Shown one piece after another: positions 1 through 8,429 of a stretch of 64,000 nt of DNA; position 1 is the stretch's first letter, and the number at the start of each line of letters is the position of its first letter. Source of the DNA: Bacteroidota bacterium (GTDB lineage Bacteria > Bacteroidota > Bacteroidia > Bacteroidales > Lentimicrobiaceae); contig JAEZDY010000031.1 in NCBI GenBank assembly GCA_023417935.1, positions 62,001-126,000 on the forward strand. Reading direction: 5' to 3'. The notes beneath the pieces were generated by a model. The model was not told the origin of the DNA, ran no database searches, and saw nothing but the letters and a program-made list of their open reading frames with translations. The position numbers and the translations under genes were made by a program.

Positions 1-377
1 ACAGAATCCGACTTTTTAACCATGCTCCATTTGTTATCTTCAACCACCTGATCCCATTGCTGTTTGCGTTGGTAGTTAAAAGTTCCGGTGTTCTGATTTA
101 AATGGGCTGTGCTTCCAGTTTCTAGGTATATAAGGTAATCAAGCGAATCAATAGACCGTAGCAAGGAATTGTATTCCATATTCTTTCGGATCTGACGGTT
201 GACTTCTTCTTTTTCAATCCGCGACATTAAGTCAGCAACAGCCTCTGTTACACTCCTCTGGAAATTTGTTTCCCTTAATTCAACAGCATTTTTGATCCAA
301 TAAATTTGGATGCCTATTAATACTACTATGGCTATGCTTACCAATAAGGTAATCCACACAATCATTCTGCTGTTCAT
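1..377 (-). CDS. Sensor histidine kinase, N-terminal part (cut by window edge)
   Basis: The reading frame starts at the ATG at 377 and runs leftward out of the window, so only about 125 residues are visible. It opens with one hydrophobic transmembrane segment (residues about 5-24, VWITLLVSIAIVVLIGIQIYW) followed by a charged, coil-like stretch (SRIEKEEVNRQIRKN). This N-terminal layout, a single membrane helix then a periplasmic sensor region, is common in Bacteroidota two-component histidine kinases. No catalytic domain is visible, so the call rests on N-terminal resemblance only. A TAnnTTTG element lies at 383-390, very close to the start codon, so a slightly later start (Met5, at 365) is possible. 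The gene is divergent from pgi. Confidence 0.5.
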   Translation of the reverse strand, partial: MNSRMIVWITLLVSIAIVVLIGIQIYWIKNAVELRETNFQRSVTEAVADLMSRIEKEEVNRQIRKNMEYNSLLRSIDSLDYLIYLETGSTAHLNQNTGTFNYQRKQQWDQVVEDNKWSMVKKSDS

Positions 378-382
378 GAGTG

Positions 383-390
383 CAAAGATA
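383..390 (-). promoter_or_regulatory. Bacteroidota -7 element (TATCTTTG) for the left-edge kinase
   Basis: On the minus strand the sequence reads TATCTTTG, matching TAnnTTTG. It ends only six bases before the start ATG, so the transcript would have a very short leader. Confidence 0.45.
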
Positions 391-476
391 AACCTCCATT
401 GTGATTGATTATCTTCAGCTTAACATCTTTTAACGTTTGTTGTATTTGCTTAACAAGTCAAGCATGGGAGGAGGAG

Positions 477-606
477 TATCTTTGTAATGTCAAAAGTGAT
501 TGACTATACCAAATGATTTTTATAGTGTTGTGTGTGTAAAACTATAAATTGGTTTTGTTGTGTGAAAAAAGCGAATGCAGCTCCAAGGGGTTGCATTCGT
601 TTTTTT
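477..606 (+). ncRNA. Candidate short transcript (-7 box to terminator) between divergent genes
   Basis: A perfect -7 element TATCTTTG lies at 477-484 and a strong hairpin terminator at 565-606. Between them is about 80-115 bases with only a nine-codon reading frame (ATG at 487, MSKVIDYTK then TGA). Neither flanking gene ends here: the kinase runs leftward from 377 and pgi starts at 734. The terminator therefore needs its own transcript, which could be a small RNA or a transcribed leader with premature termination upstream of pgi. This is inference; no known RNA family was recognised. Confidence 0.35.
565..606. terminator. Bidirectional rho-independent terminator upstream of pgi
   Basis: An eight-base perfect stem CGAATGCA (572-579) / TGCATTCG (592-599) is preceded by an A run (565-570) and followed by a T run (600-606). 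It sits between two divergent genes, which is unusual and suggests a short transcript or an attenuator. Confidence 0.75.
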
Positions 607-684
607 ATGTAACGCCTTCTGTGTACATTTGTTTTAGCAAATAGAAATAAGAGGGTGCCATCTGTTGAACTACCTTTCTTATTC

Positions 685-714
685 TTGGTTTAGGTTATAG
701 GAAAATTAGTTTAT
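685..714 (+). promoter_or_regulatory. Possible pgi promoter
   Basis: TTG at 685-687 is followed after 19 bases by TAGTTTAT at 707-714, a partial match to TAnnTTTG. It lies 20 bases before the pgi start codon. The match is imperfect. Confidence 0.3.
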
Positions 715-733
715 ATCATAGCAACAAAACAAA

Positions 734-2086
734 ATGACCAATCTTAGCGTAGATATCCGGGGGTTAAAGAACTTTGTCGATGAAAAGACAATCGAGGCAT
801 TTACCTCAGAGTTAATACTTCATCAGGGTGCACTTCTTAATAAAAGTGGTAAAGGAAATGACTTCCTTGGCTGGATAACATTACCTGATGAAATTGATGC
901 CAACCTCCTTGAAAGTATTGAAAATGACGCTCGTTTTATTACTCGTTCAGCCGATTTATATGTTGTTATCGGTATTGGAGGTTCATACCTTGGGGCAAGG
1001 GCAATTATTGAAGCACTACAAAATAATTTTGCCTCGCTCTTATCAAAGGATCATCGCGGGAAACCTTTAGTGATATACGCAGGTAACAATATTTCAGAAG
1101 ATTATATGGCCGATCTCCTGAAGGTACTCGATCAGCGTGATTATGCCTTAACTGTAATATCAAAAAGCGGCACTACTACTGAGCCAGCAATCGCTTTCAG
1201 GATTTTACGTAAACATCTGGAGGACAAGTATGGTAAGGAAGAAGCCCGGAAGAGAATCATTGCTATCACTGATCAGTCAAAAGGTGCTTTAAAACGCCTG
1301 GCCGTTGCCGAAGGATACAGAACTTATATTGTGCCTGATGATGTCGGTGGTCGCTATTCTGTGCTAACACCGGTAGGCTTATTGCCTATTGCTGTGGCAG
1401 GGTTCGATATCAGGCAATTTGTTGCAGGCGCAAAGGCTATGAAGGACGTCGTTACGACTTCGAAAACTATTGATGAAAATCCAGCATTTAAGTATGTTGC
1501 TGCACGCAATGCCTTATACAGGGCAGGTAAACCTTTGGAGATAATGGTTAATTACCAGCCATCACTTACTTACCTTACCGAGTGGTGGAAGCAACTCTTC
1601 GGTGAAAGTGAAGGTAAAGAAAACAAAGGCATTTTCCCTGCCGGTGTGTCATTTACTACCGATCTTCATAGCATGGGACAATACGTTCAGGAAGGTTTGC
1701 GCATTCTGTTTGAAACCGTATTAAGTATAGAAAAGCCACAAAAAAATATACTCGTGCCTTCAGAGGAGGATGATGCCGACGGATTAAACTTCATTGCCGG
1801 AAAGCGAATTAGTGAAGTTAACCGTGAAGCGGAGCGTGGAACCTTACTTGCACATATTGATGGAGGAGTGCCAAATATTATAATAAATGTTCCTGAAATA
1901 AATGAGTTCGTTTTAGGTCAGTTGGTTTATTTCTACGAATTTTCATGCGCACTTTCAGGATATGTTCTTGACGTAAATCCTTTTGATCAACCAGGTGTTG
2001 AAGCATATAAGAAGAATATGTTTGCCTTGCTTGGTAAACCCGGATTCGAAAAACAAACAGAAGAACTAAGAGATAGGCTAAAATAA
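734..2086 (+). CDS. pgi: Glucose-6-phosphate isomerase
   Basis: Interconverts glucose 6-phosphate and fructose 6-phosphate in the cytoplasm (glycolysis and gluconeogenesis). At 450 residues it is the shorter form typical of Bacteroidota and Firmicutes. Visible motifs are the sugar-phosphate-binding SIS segment (VIGIGGSYLGARA, near residues 77-89), the family stretch ISKSGTTTEPA, the PGI signature DDVGGRYSVLTPVG, and the C-terminal signature NPFDQPGVEAYK containing the conserved Gln and Lys. The start is the first ATG after the weak promoter. The next gene begins 53 bases downstream and may be cotranscribed. The frame is full length with no lesion. The assignment is secure from motifs and length. 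Confidence 0.97.
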   Translation: MTNLSVDIRGLKNFVDEKTIEAFTSELILHQGALLNKSGKGNDFLGWITLPDEIDANLLESIENDARFITRSADLYVVIGIGGSYLGARAIIEALQNNFASLLSKDHRGKPLVIYAGNNISEDYMADLLKVLDQRDYALTVISKSGTTTEPAIAFRILRKHLEDKYGKEEARKRIIAITDQSKGALKRLAVAEGYRTYIVPDDVGGRYSVLTPVGLLPIAVAGFDIRQFVAGAKAMKDVVTTSKTIDENPAFKYVAARNALYRAGKPLEIMVNYQPSLTYLTEWWKQLFGESEGKENKGIFPAGVSFTTDLHSMGQYVQEGLRILFETVLSIEKPQKNILVPSEEDDADGLNFIAGKRISEVNREAERGTLLAHIDGGVPNIIINVPEINEFVLGQLVYFYEFSCALSGYVLDVNPFDQPGVEAYKKNMFALLGKPGFEKQTEELRDRLK

Positions 2087-2139
2087 TTTAGGTTGTAATT
2101 GTCATTTGCAATATGTTCACAAATCATATACACACATAG

Positions 2140-2838
2140 ATGGATAGCAGTCATAATCTACTTATTAAATACATGGTTGATAGCTTCGATCCTGAAGCAA
2201 CACAACACACACAGGCAAAATCCGGTCCTTTTATTACGATATCCAGAGATTATGGATGTCAGGCAAATAAGCTTGCTCAAATGTTGTGTGATGAATTTAA
2301 TAAAAAGGGTCAAAAGTGGAGTATCCTGAACAAAGAAATCATCATGGAGGCAGCTAAAAAACTCGACATGGAACCCAGGGAAGTGATGAAAATCGCTGAA
2401 TCTGTTGACCGGACTACCATGGATGAAGTACTACATGCCTTAACCACAAAATATTACAAAAGTGATCGTAAGATAAGGCAAACTATAGCTTCGGTTATTA
2501 CTGCTGCAGCTGCCCAAGGCAATACAATTATTGTTGGAAGAGGGGGTGTTGCCATTACCCACAAGCTTCAGCCAAGCATTCACATTAAACTTAGTGCACC
2601 TAGGGAGTGGCGCTTACAAGTAATGATGCAGCGCTATCATACTTCACGTGAGCATATGATGAAGGAATTGTCAAGTGTTGATCTAAAACGGCACAGACTA
2701 TTGGCTAGTCTTACTAAGGGAGTTGAAAATCCTGACATGCTGTTCGACGTAGAATTCAATTGCAGTACCCTTAACCTTGAACAAATTGCTTCAATGGTTA
2801 CGGCTTTGGCTGATATACGCTTTAAGCCTAAATCTTAA
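2140..2838 (+). CDS. Cytidylate kinase-like family protein (AAK26-type P-loop kinase)
   Basis: A protein of 232 residues resembling the cytidylate-kinase-like family. Features are the N-terminal FITISRDYGCQANKLAQML, which takes the place of a Walker A loop (ISRxxGxxG-type), the central helix-rich LID-like region and the segment IIVGRGGVAITH. These proteins lack the canonical GxxGxGK loop of Cmk but share its overall layout. The true substrate is not known. The 3' end overlaps the convergent lipoprotein gene by 11 bases (2828-2838). An alternative start exists at Met12 (2173), which would still keep the kinase motif. Confidence 0.75.
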   Translation: MDSSHNLLIKYMVDSFDPEATQHTQAKSGPFITISRDYGCQANKLAQMLCDEFNKKGQKWSILNKEIIMEAAKKLDMEPREVMKIAESVDRTTMDEVLHALTTKYYKSDRKIRQTIASVITAAAAQGNTIIVGRGGVAITHKLQPSIHIKLSAPREWRLQVMMQRYHTSREHMMKELSSVDLKRHRLLASLTKGVENPDMLFDVEFNCSTLNLEQIASMVTALADIRFKPKS

Positions 2839-3415
2839 TAACAAGGGTATCTTTACAAGTAATGCAGGGTGTGTTGTTAACTTCCCTGATTATTGTTTCG
2901 TTAAATTTTAACTCAGTTGTGGCATATTCTGTTCTAGGGCAATCAGTATCATATTCCCTTGGAAGTACCTGAATAGTTAAAGTATCACTCTGTATTGAGT
3001 CATAATGGAAGATTATCTCTGTATGCATGACGGTTTCAAAACTTTGCCAGATATAGGCTGCAGAAAGTGACTTGGGGGTGAACTGAATAACTGAATCTGT
3101 TGAAACCTTATAATATCTGAAATCTATTGTATCCCCATTTTCAGTGATGACCAGCTCATTGATATCATATATATCTGTGAAAATGCTTATGTCATCTTGT
3201 GTTCTCAACTTCAAAATATAGGGCTCATTATAGGCGATAACCACAGGATCAAGTCCATTACAGGGATCTTCTTCCAAACATCCGGCAAATGGTAGAACCA
3301 AGGCCATTAAAAGTATGCTTATCCCTAACTTCCTGATAGTAGTTCCCAAACTCAGCTGATATTTTCTGATCATAGTTCCCAAACTTAGCTCATATTTCCT
3401 GATCACATTCTCCAT
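2828..3415 (-). CDS. Putative lipoprotein of unknown function
   Basis: A protein of 195 residues. A hydrophobic segment ends in a lipobox (LPFAGC, Cys near residue 46), so the product is probably exported and lipidated; the mature part is rich in beta-strand-type sequence and ends with a CITC pair near the C-terminus. No family was recognised. The N-terminus before the signal peptide is odd: about two and a half copies of an 11-residue unit (IRKYELSLGTM, IRKYQLSLGTT, IRKLGIS) encoded by a 33-base tandem repeat at about 3330-3415. Start codons in later repeat copies (for example MIRKY) would give a more normal signal peptide. A -7 element lies at 3458-3465. The gene converges on and overlaps the kinase-like gene to its left. 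Confidence 0.6.
   Translation of the reverse strand: MENVIRKYELSLGTMIRKYQLSLGTTIRKLGISILLMALVLPFAGCLEEDPCNGLDPVVIAYNEPYILKLRTQDDISIFTDIYDINELVITENGDTIDFRYYKVSTDSVIQFTPKSLSAAYIWQSFETVMHTEIIFHYDSIQSDTLTIQVLPREYDTDCPRTEYATTELKFNETIIREVNNTPCITCKDTLVIKI
3330..3415. repeat. 33-bp tandem repeat inside a signal-peptide region
   Basis: About 2.5 near-identical 33-base units sharing TAGTTCCCAAACT(C/T)AGCT and TTCCTGAT cores. The unit length is a multiple of three, so each copy adds eleven residues to the N-terminus of the lipoprotein. Confidence 0.7.
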
Positions 3416-3457
3416 ATAAATGGTTTTGTTTAAATCGCTAACCGAGGTTCAATTAAT

Positions 3458-3465
3458 CAAAAGTA
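3458..3465 (-). promoter_or_regulatory. -7 element (TACTTTTG) of the lipoprotein gene
   Basis: TACTTTTG on the minus strand matches TAnnTTTG and lies about 43 bases before the start codon at 3415. Confidence 0.5.
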
Positions 3466-3467
3466 TC

Positions 3468-4187
3468 TTACTTAACCGCTACCATTATAGCGGCTGCTCC
3501 CATCATAAGTGGTGTTCCTGTAGTCTTGCTAAAGCCGGCATTCTTTAGTAACGTTGAAAGTTCAGGAAGCGTATAAAAATGATTAGCTGAATAGGCGAGA
3601 TAATTATAAGCATCGCGGTTTCCTGATATCAATCCACCAATAGGTGCGGTGATAACATTATGATATACATGATATAATAACCTGACCACATCATTTTCAG
3701 GCTGACTGGTTTCAACTATTACAAACCTTCCTCCGGGCTTTAGTACTCTGAGCACTTCCTTTATGTGAAGCTGAGCATCAGGATTTTCAAATGTTAGATT
3801 CCTGAAACCAAAGGAAATGCCAATAGAATCAAAAAAATCATTTTCAAAAGGCATATTCCCTGCATCGCCCTGAATAAGCTTAATCCTGTCTTCCCCAAAA
3901 ACCGCAACCTTCTCCTTGGCTCTTGCCAGCATGGTGTGGCTGAAATCTAAACCATAAAGCTCAGTTTCCTTGCGTGCATTGGCAGCAATATGCATTGTGA
4001 GATCAGCGGTACCACAGCAAAGATCAAGAACCCTGGAGGGGTTATTGGCAAGTACCTCCCTTGCGGTTTTCTTTCGCCAGTCCTCATCCATATTCAGGGT
4101 TAGTACCCTGTTCAGGAAATCATACTTAGGCGGAACCTCTGTGAAGATCTTTTGCGTAGGCCTTTGGCCGCTTTCATCTCGAAACAT
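3468..4187 (-). CDS. menG: Demethylmenaquinone methyltransferase (UbiE/MenG)
   Basis: SAM-dependent C-methyltransferase that turns demethylmenaquinone into menaquinone, the last step of the quinone pathway. The 239-residue frame shows the N-terminal family segment YDFLNRVLTLNMDEDWRKK, the SAM-binding loop DLCCGTADLTMHI, the core GISFGFRNL, and signature 2 RVLKPGGRFVIVETS. I chose the ATG at 4187 rather than the earlier in-frame ATG at 4208 because that upstream codon falls within and beside a perfect -7 element (4206-4213). It is divergent from the zinc peptidase gene, with both promoters packed into about 90 bases. As the genus context suggests menaquinone rather than ubiquinone, menG is the better name. 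Confidence 0.93.
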   Translation of the reverse strand: MFRDESGQRPTQKIFTEVPPKYDFLNRVLTLNMDEDWRKKTAREVLANNPSRVLDLCCGTADLTMHIAANARKETELYGLDFSHTMLARAKEKVAVFGEDRIKLIQGDAGNMPFENDFFDSIGISFGFRNLTFENPDAQLHIKEVLRVLKPGGRFVIVETSQPENDVVRLLYHVYHNVITAPIGGLISGNRDAYNYLAYSANHFYTLPELSTLLKNAGFSKTTGTPLMMGAAAIMVAVK

Positions 4188-4205
4188 AGTAGATTGTTTA
4201 ATATG

Positions 4206-4213
4206 CAAAGATA
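4206..4213 (-). promoter_or_regulatory. -7 element (TATCTTTG) of menG
   Basis: A perfect TAnnTTTG match on the minus strand, 19 bases before the chosen start at 4187. It rules out the longer frame beginning at 4208. Confidence 0.7.
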
Positions 4214-4246
4214 GTTACTTGTTATCAGTCACTCCCCACTTTTTTA

Positions 4247-4254
4247 TAACTTTG
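4247..4254 (+). promoter_or_regulatory. -7 element (TAACTTTG) of the zinc peptidase gene
   Basis: A perfect TAnnTTTG match, 22 bases before the ATG at 4277. Confidence 0.65.
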
Positions 4255-4276
4255 CAATAATCAAAAATAAAGAATC

Positions 4277-6325
4277 ATGAAGAGAAACAGTTTGTTAACA
4301 GTGATATTGCTTGTCGTGTTCATCGGCAGCATGTTTTCAGCAATAGCTAATACAACCGTAGAAAAAGCAAATATTGACAAAGCAACTATGGAAAAAGTCA
4401 AAACCGAACTTCTGACCAAATATGGTGAGAGTGCAAAGTTTCGCATAGAAAGAGGCGTACAGCAAGCTGCTGCACTGTGGCGCGATACAGATGGAACCCC
4501 ACAGGACTTCCATGCTTTTTGTATTGAGAACTTTGTGAATGATGAGGCTGCACTCGACAGATTGTATAAAAAGCTTGAACGTAACTTTGAGATCTTTTCA
4601 GGCTACTTCAATGTTATCGACCTTAAACTTAAAGAGCCTATTCATCTTGTGGGTAATGAAATTGAGCCTGTGGATATGATGTTCGGTAGTTACAATGTGG
4701 CGGCACATCTAAATGACGATTTCTTTAATAATAAGGTAGCATTCCTAACAGTACTCAACTTCCCGTTCTATAGCCTTCAGGAAAAAACAGCACAAGGTAT
4801 GGAATGGTCACGCAAACAATGGGCTTATGCTCGTATGGGCGACCGCTTTACCTCAAGGGTTCCTGCTGATATAATCATGAATGCTTCAAAGACCTTAACA
4901 GAGGCTGATTCTTATATCTCCGACTATAATATTTACATGGGCAACCTGCTCAATGCTAAAGGAAAGCAGTTATTTCCGGCTGATATGAAATTGATCACCC
5001 ATTGGGGCTTACGCGATGAGCTTAAATCAAACTATGTTGGACCAACAGGGCTTGAGAAGCAGATGATAATATATGATGTGATGAAGCGCATCATCGATCA
5101 GAGCATTCCACAAAGCGTTATCAACAGTGGCGAATATACATGGGATCCCAAAGCCAATAAGATTTACAAGGATGGCAAAGAAGCAACCTTCACTTCAGAG
5201 CCCGACAAAAGGTATGCGGTATTGCTTGATAACTTTAAAGCACTAAAAGCAATTGACCCATATAGTCCTAATTTCCCAACCTATATTGACAGGGCTTTTG
5301 AGGAAGGTATGGAAATTCCTCAGGCAGATATTGAGAGGTTGTTTACTGAATTCGTTTCATCTCCTCAGGTAAAAGAAGTGGCTGCATACATAAGTAAGCA
5401 ACTTGGGCGCAAACTGCAACCTTTTGATATATGGTATAATGGGTTTAAGTCACGTGGTGGCATGCCCGAAGAGCAGTTGACTGCTATGACATCATCCCTC
5501 TATCCTAATACTGATGCCTTTAAAGCAGAACTGCCTGTTATACTTACAAAACTCGGCTGGGAAGAAAAGAAGGCGCAAGAAATATCATCACTTATTCTTG
5601 TAGATGCAGCCAGAGGATCTGGCCATGCATGGGGAGCAGCTATGCGTAATGACTACGCACATCTGCGTACCCGTATTCAGGAAAAAGGTATGGACTATAA
5701 AGGTTACAACATTGCTATTCATGAACTCGGACATAATGTAGAGCAAACAGTAACAATGAATGATGTGGATTACTACATGCTTCAAGGAGTTCCAAATACT
5801 GCATTTACTGAAGCTGTTGCATTCCTATTCCAAAAACGTGATCTTGAACTTCTGGGTCTTCCAAATACTGATCCCAACAAAGAACACATGATGGCACTTG
5901 ATAACTTCTGGGGAAGTTATGAAATTATGGGCGTTGCCCTTGTTGATATGAAAGTATGGAAATGGATGTATGCAAATCCAAATGCAACACCTGCCCAGCT
6001 TAAGGAAGCAGTGATCTCTGCAGCCAAGGAAGTGTGGAACAAGTATTATGCTGATGTATTAGGCGGAAAAGATGAGCCAATACTGGGCATTTACTCACAC
6101 ATGATTGACAACCCTCTTTACTTGTCGAATTATCCTATGGGTCATATTATTGACTTCCAGATTGAGCAACAAGTAAAAGGTAAATCGCTGGCCGCAGAAT
6201 TTGATAGGATGTATACCCAGGGCCGTCTGGTACCACAAGTTTGGATGAAAGGCGCTGTTGGCAGGGAAATTGCCATTGAACCATCACTCAATGCCGCTGC
6301 AGAAGCTTTGAAAGCATTGAAGTAA
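4277..6325 (+). CDS. Secreted gluzincin-type zinc metallopeptidase, family not identified
   Basis: A protein of 682 residues with an N-terminal signal peptide (residues 1 to about 25, ending SAIANT). The zinc motif HELGH is at residues 482-486 (IAIHELGHNVEQT), and a likely third ligand, Glu512 in FTEAVAFLF, lies 26 residues after the second His. This spacing fits gluzincins such as M3-like enzymes, but the rest of the chain does not look like standard M3, M13 or M49 proteins to me. No T9SS sorting domain is evident at the C-terminus, so the product is probably periplasmic. Its substrate is unknown. It ends in a convergent hairpin (6388-6430) facing the TPR gene. Confidence 0.65.
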   Translation: MKRNSLLTVILLVVFIGSMFSAIANTTVEKANIDKATMEKVKTELLTKYGESAKFRIERGVQQAAALWRDTDGTPQDFHAFCIENFVNDEAALDRLYKKLERNFEIFSGYFNVIDLKLKEPIHLVGNEIEPVDMMFGSYNVAAHLNDDFFNNKVAFLTVLNFPFYSLQEKTAQGMEWSRKQWAYARMGDRFTSRVPADIIMNASKTLTEADSYISDYNIYMGNLLNAKGKQLFPADMKLITHWGLRDELKSNYVGPTGLEKQMIIYDVMKRIIDQSIPQSVINSGEYTWDPKANKIYKDGKEATFTSEPDKRYAVLLDNFKALKAIDPYSPNFPTYIDRAFEEGMEIPQADIERLFTEFVSSPQVKEVAAYISKQLGRKLQPFDIWYNGFKSRGGMPEEQLTAMTSSLYPNTDAFKAELPVILTKLGWEEKKAQEISSLILVDAARGSGHAWGAAMRNDYAHLRTRIQEKGMDYKGYNIAIHELGHNVEQTVTMNDVDYYMLQGVPNTAFTEAVAFLFQKRDLELLGLPNTDPNKEHMMALDNFWGSYEIMGVALVDMKVWKWMYANPNATPAQLKEAVISAAKEVWNKYYADVLGGKDEPILGIYSHMIDNPLYLSNYPMGHIIDFQIEQQVKGKSLAAEFDRMYTQGRLVPQVWMKGAVGREIAIEPSLNAAAEALKALK

Positions 6326-6387
6326 ATTTTCAATTGAAGTAGAAAAGGAGAGAAGTTCCTTTTAGAATTATAATATAAGAATAGAAA

Positions 6388-6430
6388 TTAAGTAATGCCA
6401 TGGTTTCTGAAACTGTGGCATTACTTTATT
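6388..6430. terminator. Convergent hairpin terminator
   Basis: AAGTAATGCCA (6390-6400) pairs with TGGCATTACTT (6416-6426), with a further inner GTTTC/GAAAC pairing. It lies between two convergent genes and overlaps the stop codon of the minus-strand TPR gene. The T tract is weak. Confidence 0.55.
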
Positions 6431-7095
6431 AAACCCAGTCCCTCCAGTGCTGAGCTATCACCTGGTCGGTTTAACAAAGCCTTGTTGAAGAGTACTTTAG
6501 CCTCACGGTAATTTCCCAACCGATAATAAGTCCAGGCTGACATGATTATAGCGTCATAATCAAATGGGTAGAGGTTAATGATTTTGTCGAAATGATTGTG
6601 GGCATTCTGATAGTCCTTACGCTCATAATATAAAAAGCCAAGCCGGTAATTTCCGTAATAATTAACGGGGTCAATTTTCAGTATTTCCTTATAAGTCTTT
6701 ATTACTCCTTCAATATTCCCCAACGCATAAGCCGGATATGCATAACCCAGCTTAGCTTCAATTGATAATGGAAGTAATACAATTGCTTTATTGTAGTAGT
6801 TAACTGACTCTTTGTAGTTCTTGGCAAGGTAATACAGCCATCCCAGCCTGAGGTTCATTATATAAGAATCAGCACTGTATATTTTCTTGATTGTTTCAGC
6901 CGATCGTGTATAATCTCCTTTAGTTTCAAGTATGTAGCTTTCTGAAAATGCTTTTGTGAGATTGCTGTTCTGTGCTTTAGCTGTTGTTCCGCAAAGCAAA
7001 AACACGATTAGAATTGAATGCATTGACAATATCCTGCGTGATTTTGCGAGAGTCTTGATCACAAATGATGTGCGTTTGACTATAATATGTTCCAT
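6421..7095 (-). CDS. Secreted TPR-repeat protein
   Basis: A protein of 224 residues. An N-terminal export segment (hydrophobic core SILIVFLLCGTTAKA, cleavage near residue 41) is followed by about four to five tetratricopeptide-like repeats, for example YRLGFLYYERKDYQNAHNHFDKIINLYP and YYRLGNYREAKVLFNKALLNRP. TPR arrays act as protein-binding scaffolds; no catalytic motif is visible. The start at 7095 is supported by AGGAGG seven bases upstream, an unusually strong Shine-Dalgarno sequence for this phylum. The gene overlaps the end of the upstream barrel gene by 16 bases. It is the last gene of the six-gene minus-strand unit starting at 13285 and probably works with the barrel protein in the envelope. 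Confidence 0.75.
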   Translation of the reverse strand: MEHIIVKRTSFVIKTLAKSRRILSMHSILIVFLLCGTTAKAQNSNLTKAFSESYILETKGDYTRSAETIKKIYSADSYIMNLRLGWLYYLAKNYKESVNYYNKAIVLLPLSIEAKLGYAYPAYALGNIEGVIKTYKEILKIDPVNYYGNYRLGFLYYERKDYQNAHNHFDKIINLYPFDYDAIIMSAWTYYRLGNYREAKVLFNKALLNRPGDSSALEGLGLIK

Positions 7096-8387
7096 GTAAT
7101 GCCTCCTGTAATTATATGCTTATTGTAATTGTAATTAATCTTGTTCAAAACATGCTCATTATCAATTACATATAGTGATGCTCTGTTCTGAAGATATTGG
7201 TAACGGGCAATAATTCTAAACGATGGGTTTATGTCAAAAATCAGCAGTGTAGCCAATCGATAGTTTGATTCTACTACCTGGTTATTCAGCAGTTGTCCAT
7301 TTAGTTCTACTGATCCTGCAAGGTTGCCAATAGTAGCCGACAGTTCAAGCCATGTTCTGTTGAACATCCTGAACCCAACTGTTTGACTTCCAAATACCGG
7401 TTTTGATGTGCGCTCTGATATCCAGTTAACACCGGTAGTTGAATACAAATTCAAGTTGCCTGTTGGGTAAATTGTAAATGATGATGCTAATTGTGCAGAG
7501 CTTGTTTTGTTGACTGAAAGATGCCAGGCACCTATTGTTGCCTTGAAATAGATACCATAGTATGTTAATTCACCACCTGCAATTAAATTATTATAGCTTC
7601 CACCAATAGGATAGCCCAGGTAAAGGTTTGTAATTGAATCATTTGAAACAATTGGCTCTGTGACTCTTGTTCTTGCAAAGCGGATTGCAGGCGCAATCGC
7701 AAGCCGGTTATTTAACGTGACAGATGCGGAGAGATAAAGTTCAGGCTGCTCAACCTGAAAATCTCCTTGTAATGAGTCAACGTACCTGATATTTACCTCC
7801 CGGCTTTTATTAAGTGTGATATAACTTACGGCGGTGTTAAGTTGTACTCTTCTGCCTATAGGTTGCTTCCAGCCGGTGAGTAGGTAAAATGCATCAAGTT
7901 CTTTATACCTCTCGCTATACAAAATATCAGAAGACTTTAAAATGCGCCTTATTGGTTTAATTGATGGTATGATAACAGGTCCGGCCTCAATATAAACCGA
8001 TGGAAACAAGTATGTTTTCAATAAAGCGTTTCCCCATGTAGGTTCCAAGTATTTTGTTATAAGTGCTGCCTGTGCAGTTCTGCCTGTATTGACGTAAGAG
8101 TAAAACAATAACTCAAGCGTAAAAGGATCATTTTTATCCTGGGCATGTGCATTCTCCAGATACTTTGATGAAGTGAAGTATTTACCAAGCTGATAGGCAG
8201 CCGCTCCTGCGCGTACATTCATATAGAAATAATCATGGCCTTCTGCCAGGGCTTTTTCACCCACCAGTAGTAAACTATCCCACTTCTGTTCGTAATAAAG
8301 GCGTAGCGTTTCAGCCTCATAATCAGTCTGCGATCTCACAGTGTGAAAAAGGATGAGTGTAAGTATTATGGAAAGAAGGTATCTCAT
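7080..8387 (-). CDS. TPR-plus-outer-membrane beta-barrel protein
   Basis: A protein of 435 residues from the ATG at 8387, which begins a clear signal peptide (MRYLLSIILTLILFHTVRSQ). A longer frame from 8423 exists but would bury the signal peptide. Residues about 20-120 look like TPR-type helical repeats (GEKALAEGHDYFYMNVRAG, YQLGKYFTSSKYLENAHAQD). The remainder is made of alternating amphipathic strands ending in a terminal aromatic/hydrophobic strand (IITGGITWNIL), as in outer-membrane barrels. Function is unknown; YaiO-like proteins have a comparable helical-then-barrel design. It lies 42 bases after the urea-transporter/M23 gene in the same operon. Confidence 0.65.
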   Translation of the reverse strand: MRYLLSIILTLILFHTVRSQTDYEAETLRLYYEQKWDSLLLVGEKALAEGHDYFYMNVRAGAAAYQLGKYFTSSKYLENAHAQDKNDPFTLELLFYSYVNTGRTAQAALITKYLEPTWGNALLKTYLFPSVYIEAGPVIIPSIKPIRRILKSSDILYSERYKELDAFYLLTGWKQPIGRRVQLNTAVSYITLNKSREVNIRYVDSLQGDFQVEQPELYLSASVTLNNRLAIAPAIRFARTRVTEPIVSNDSITNLYLGYPIGGSYNNLIAGGELTYYGIYFKATIGAWHLSVNKTSSAQLASSFTIYPTGNLNLYSTTGVNWISERTSKPVFGSQTVGFRMFNRTWLELSATIGNLAGSVELNGQLLNNQVVESNYRLATLLIFDINPSFRIIARYQYLQNRASLYVIDNEHVLNKINYNYNKHIITGGITWNIL

Positions 8388-8429
8388 TATATAATCATCT
8401 AAGTAGTTATAGTTGGATATCAATAAACA

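Noticed and set aside
2099..2329. Separate small protein overlapping the cytidylate-kinase-like gene
   Set aside because: Different frame inside a well-supported gene with motif content; a shadow.
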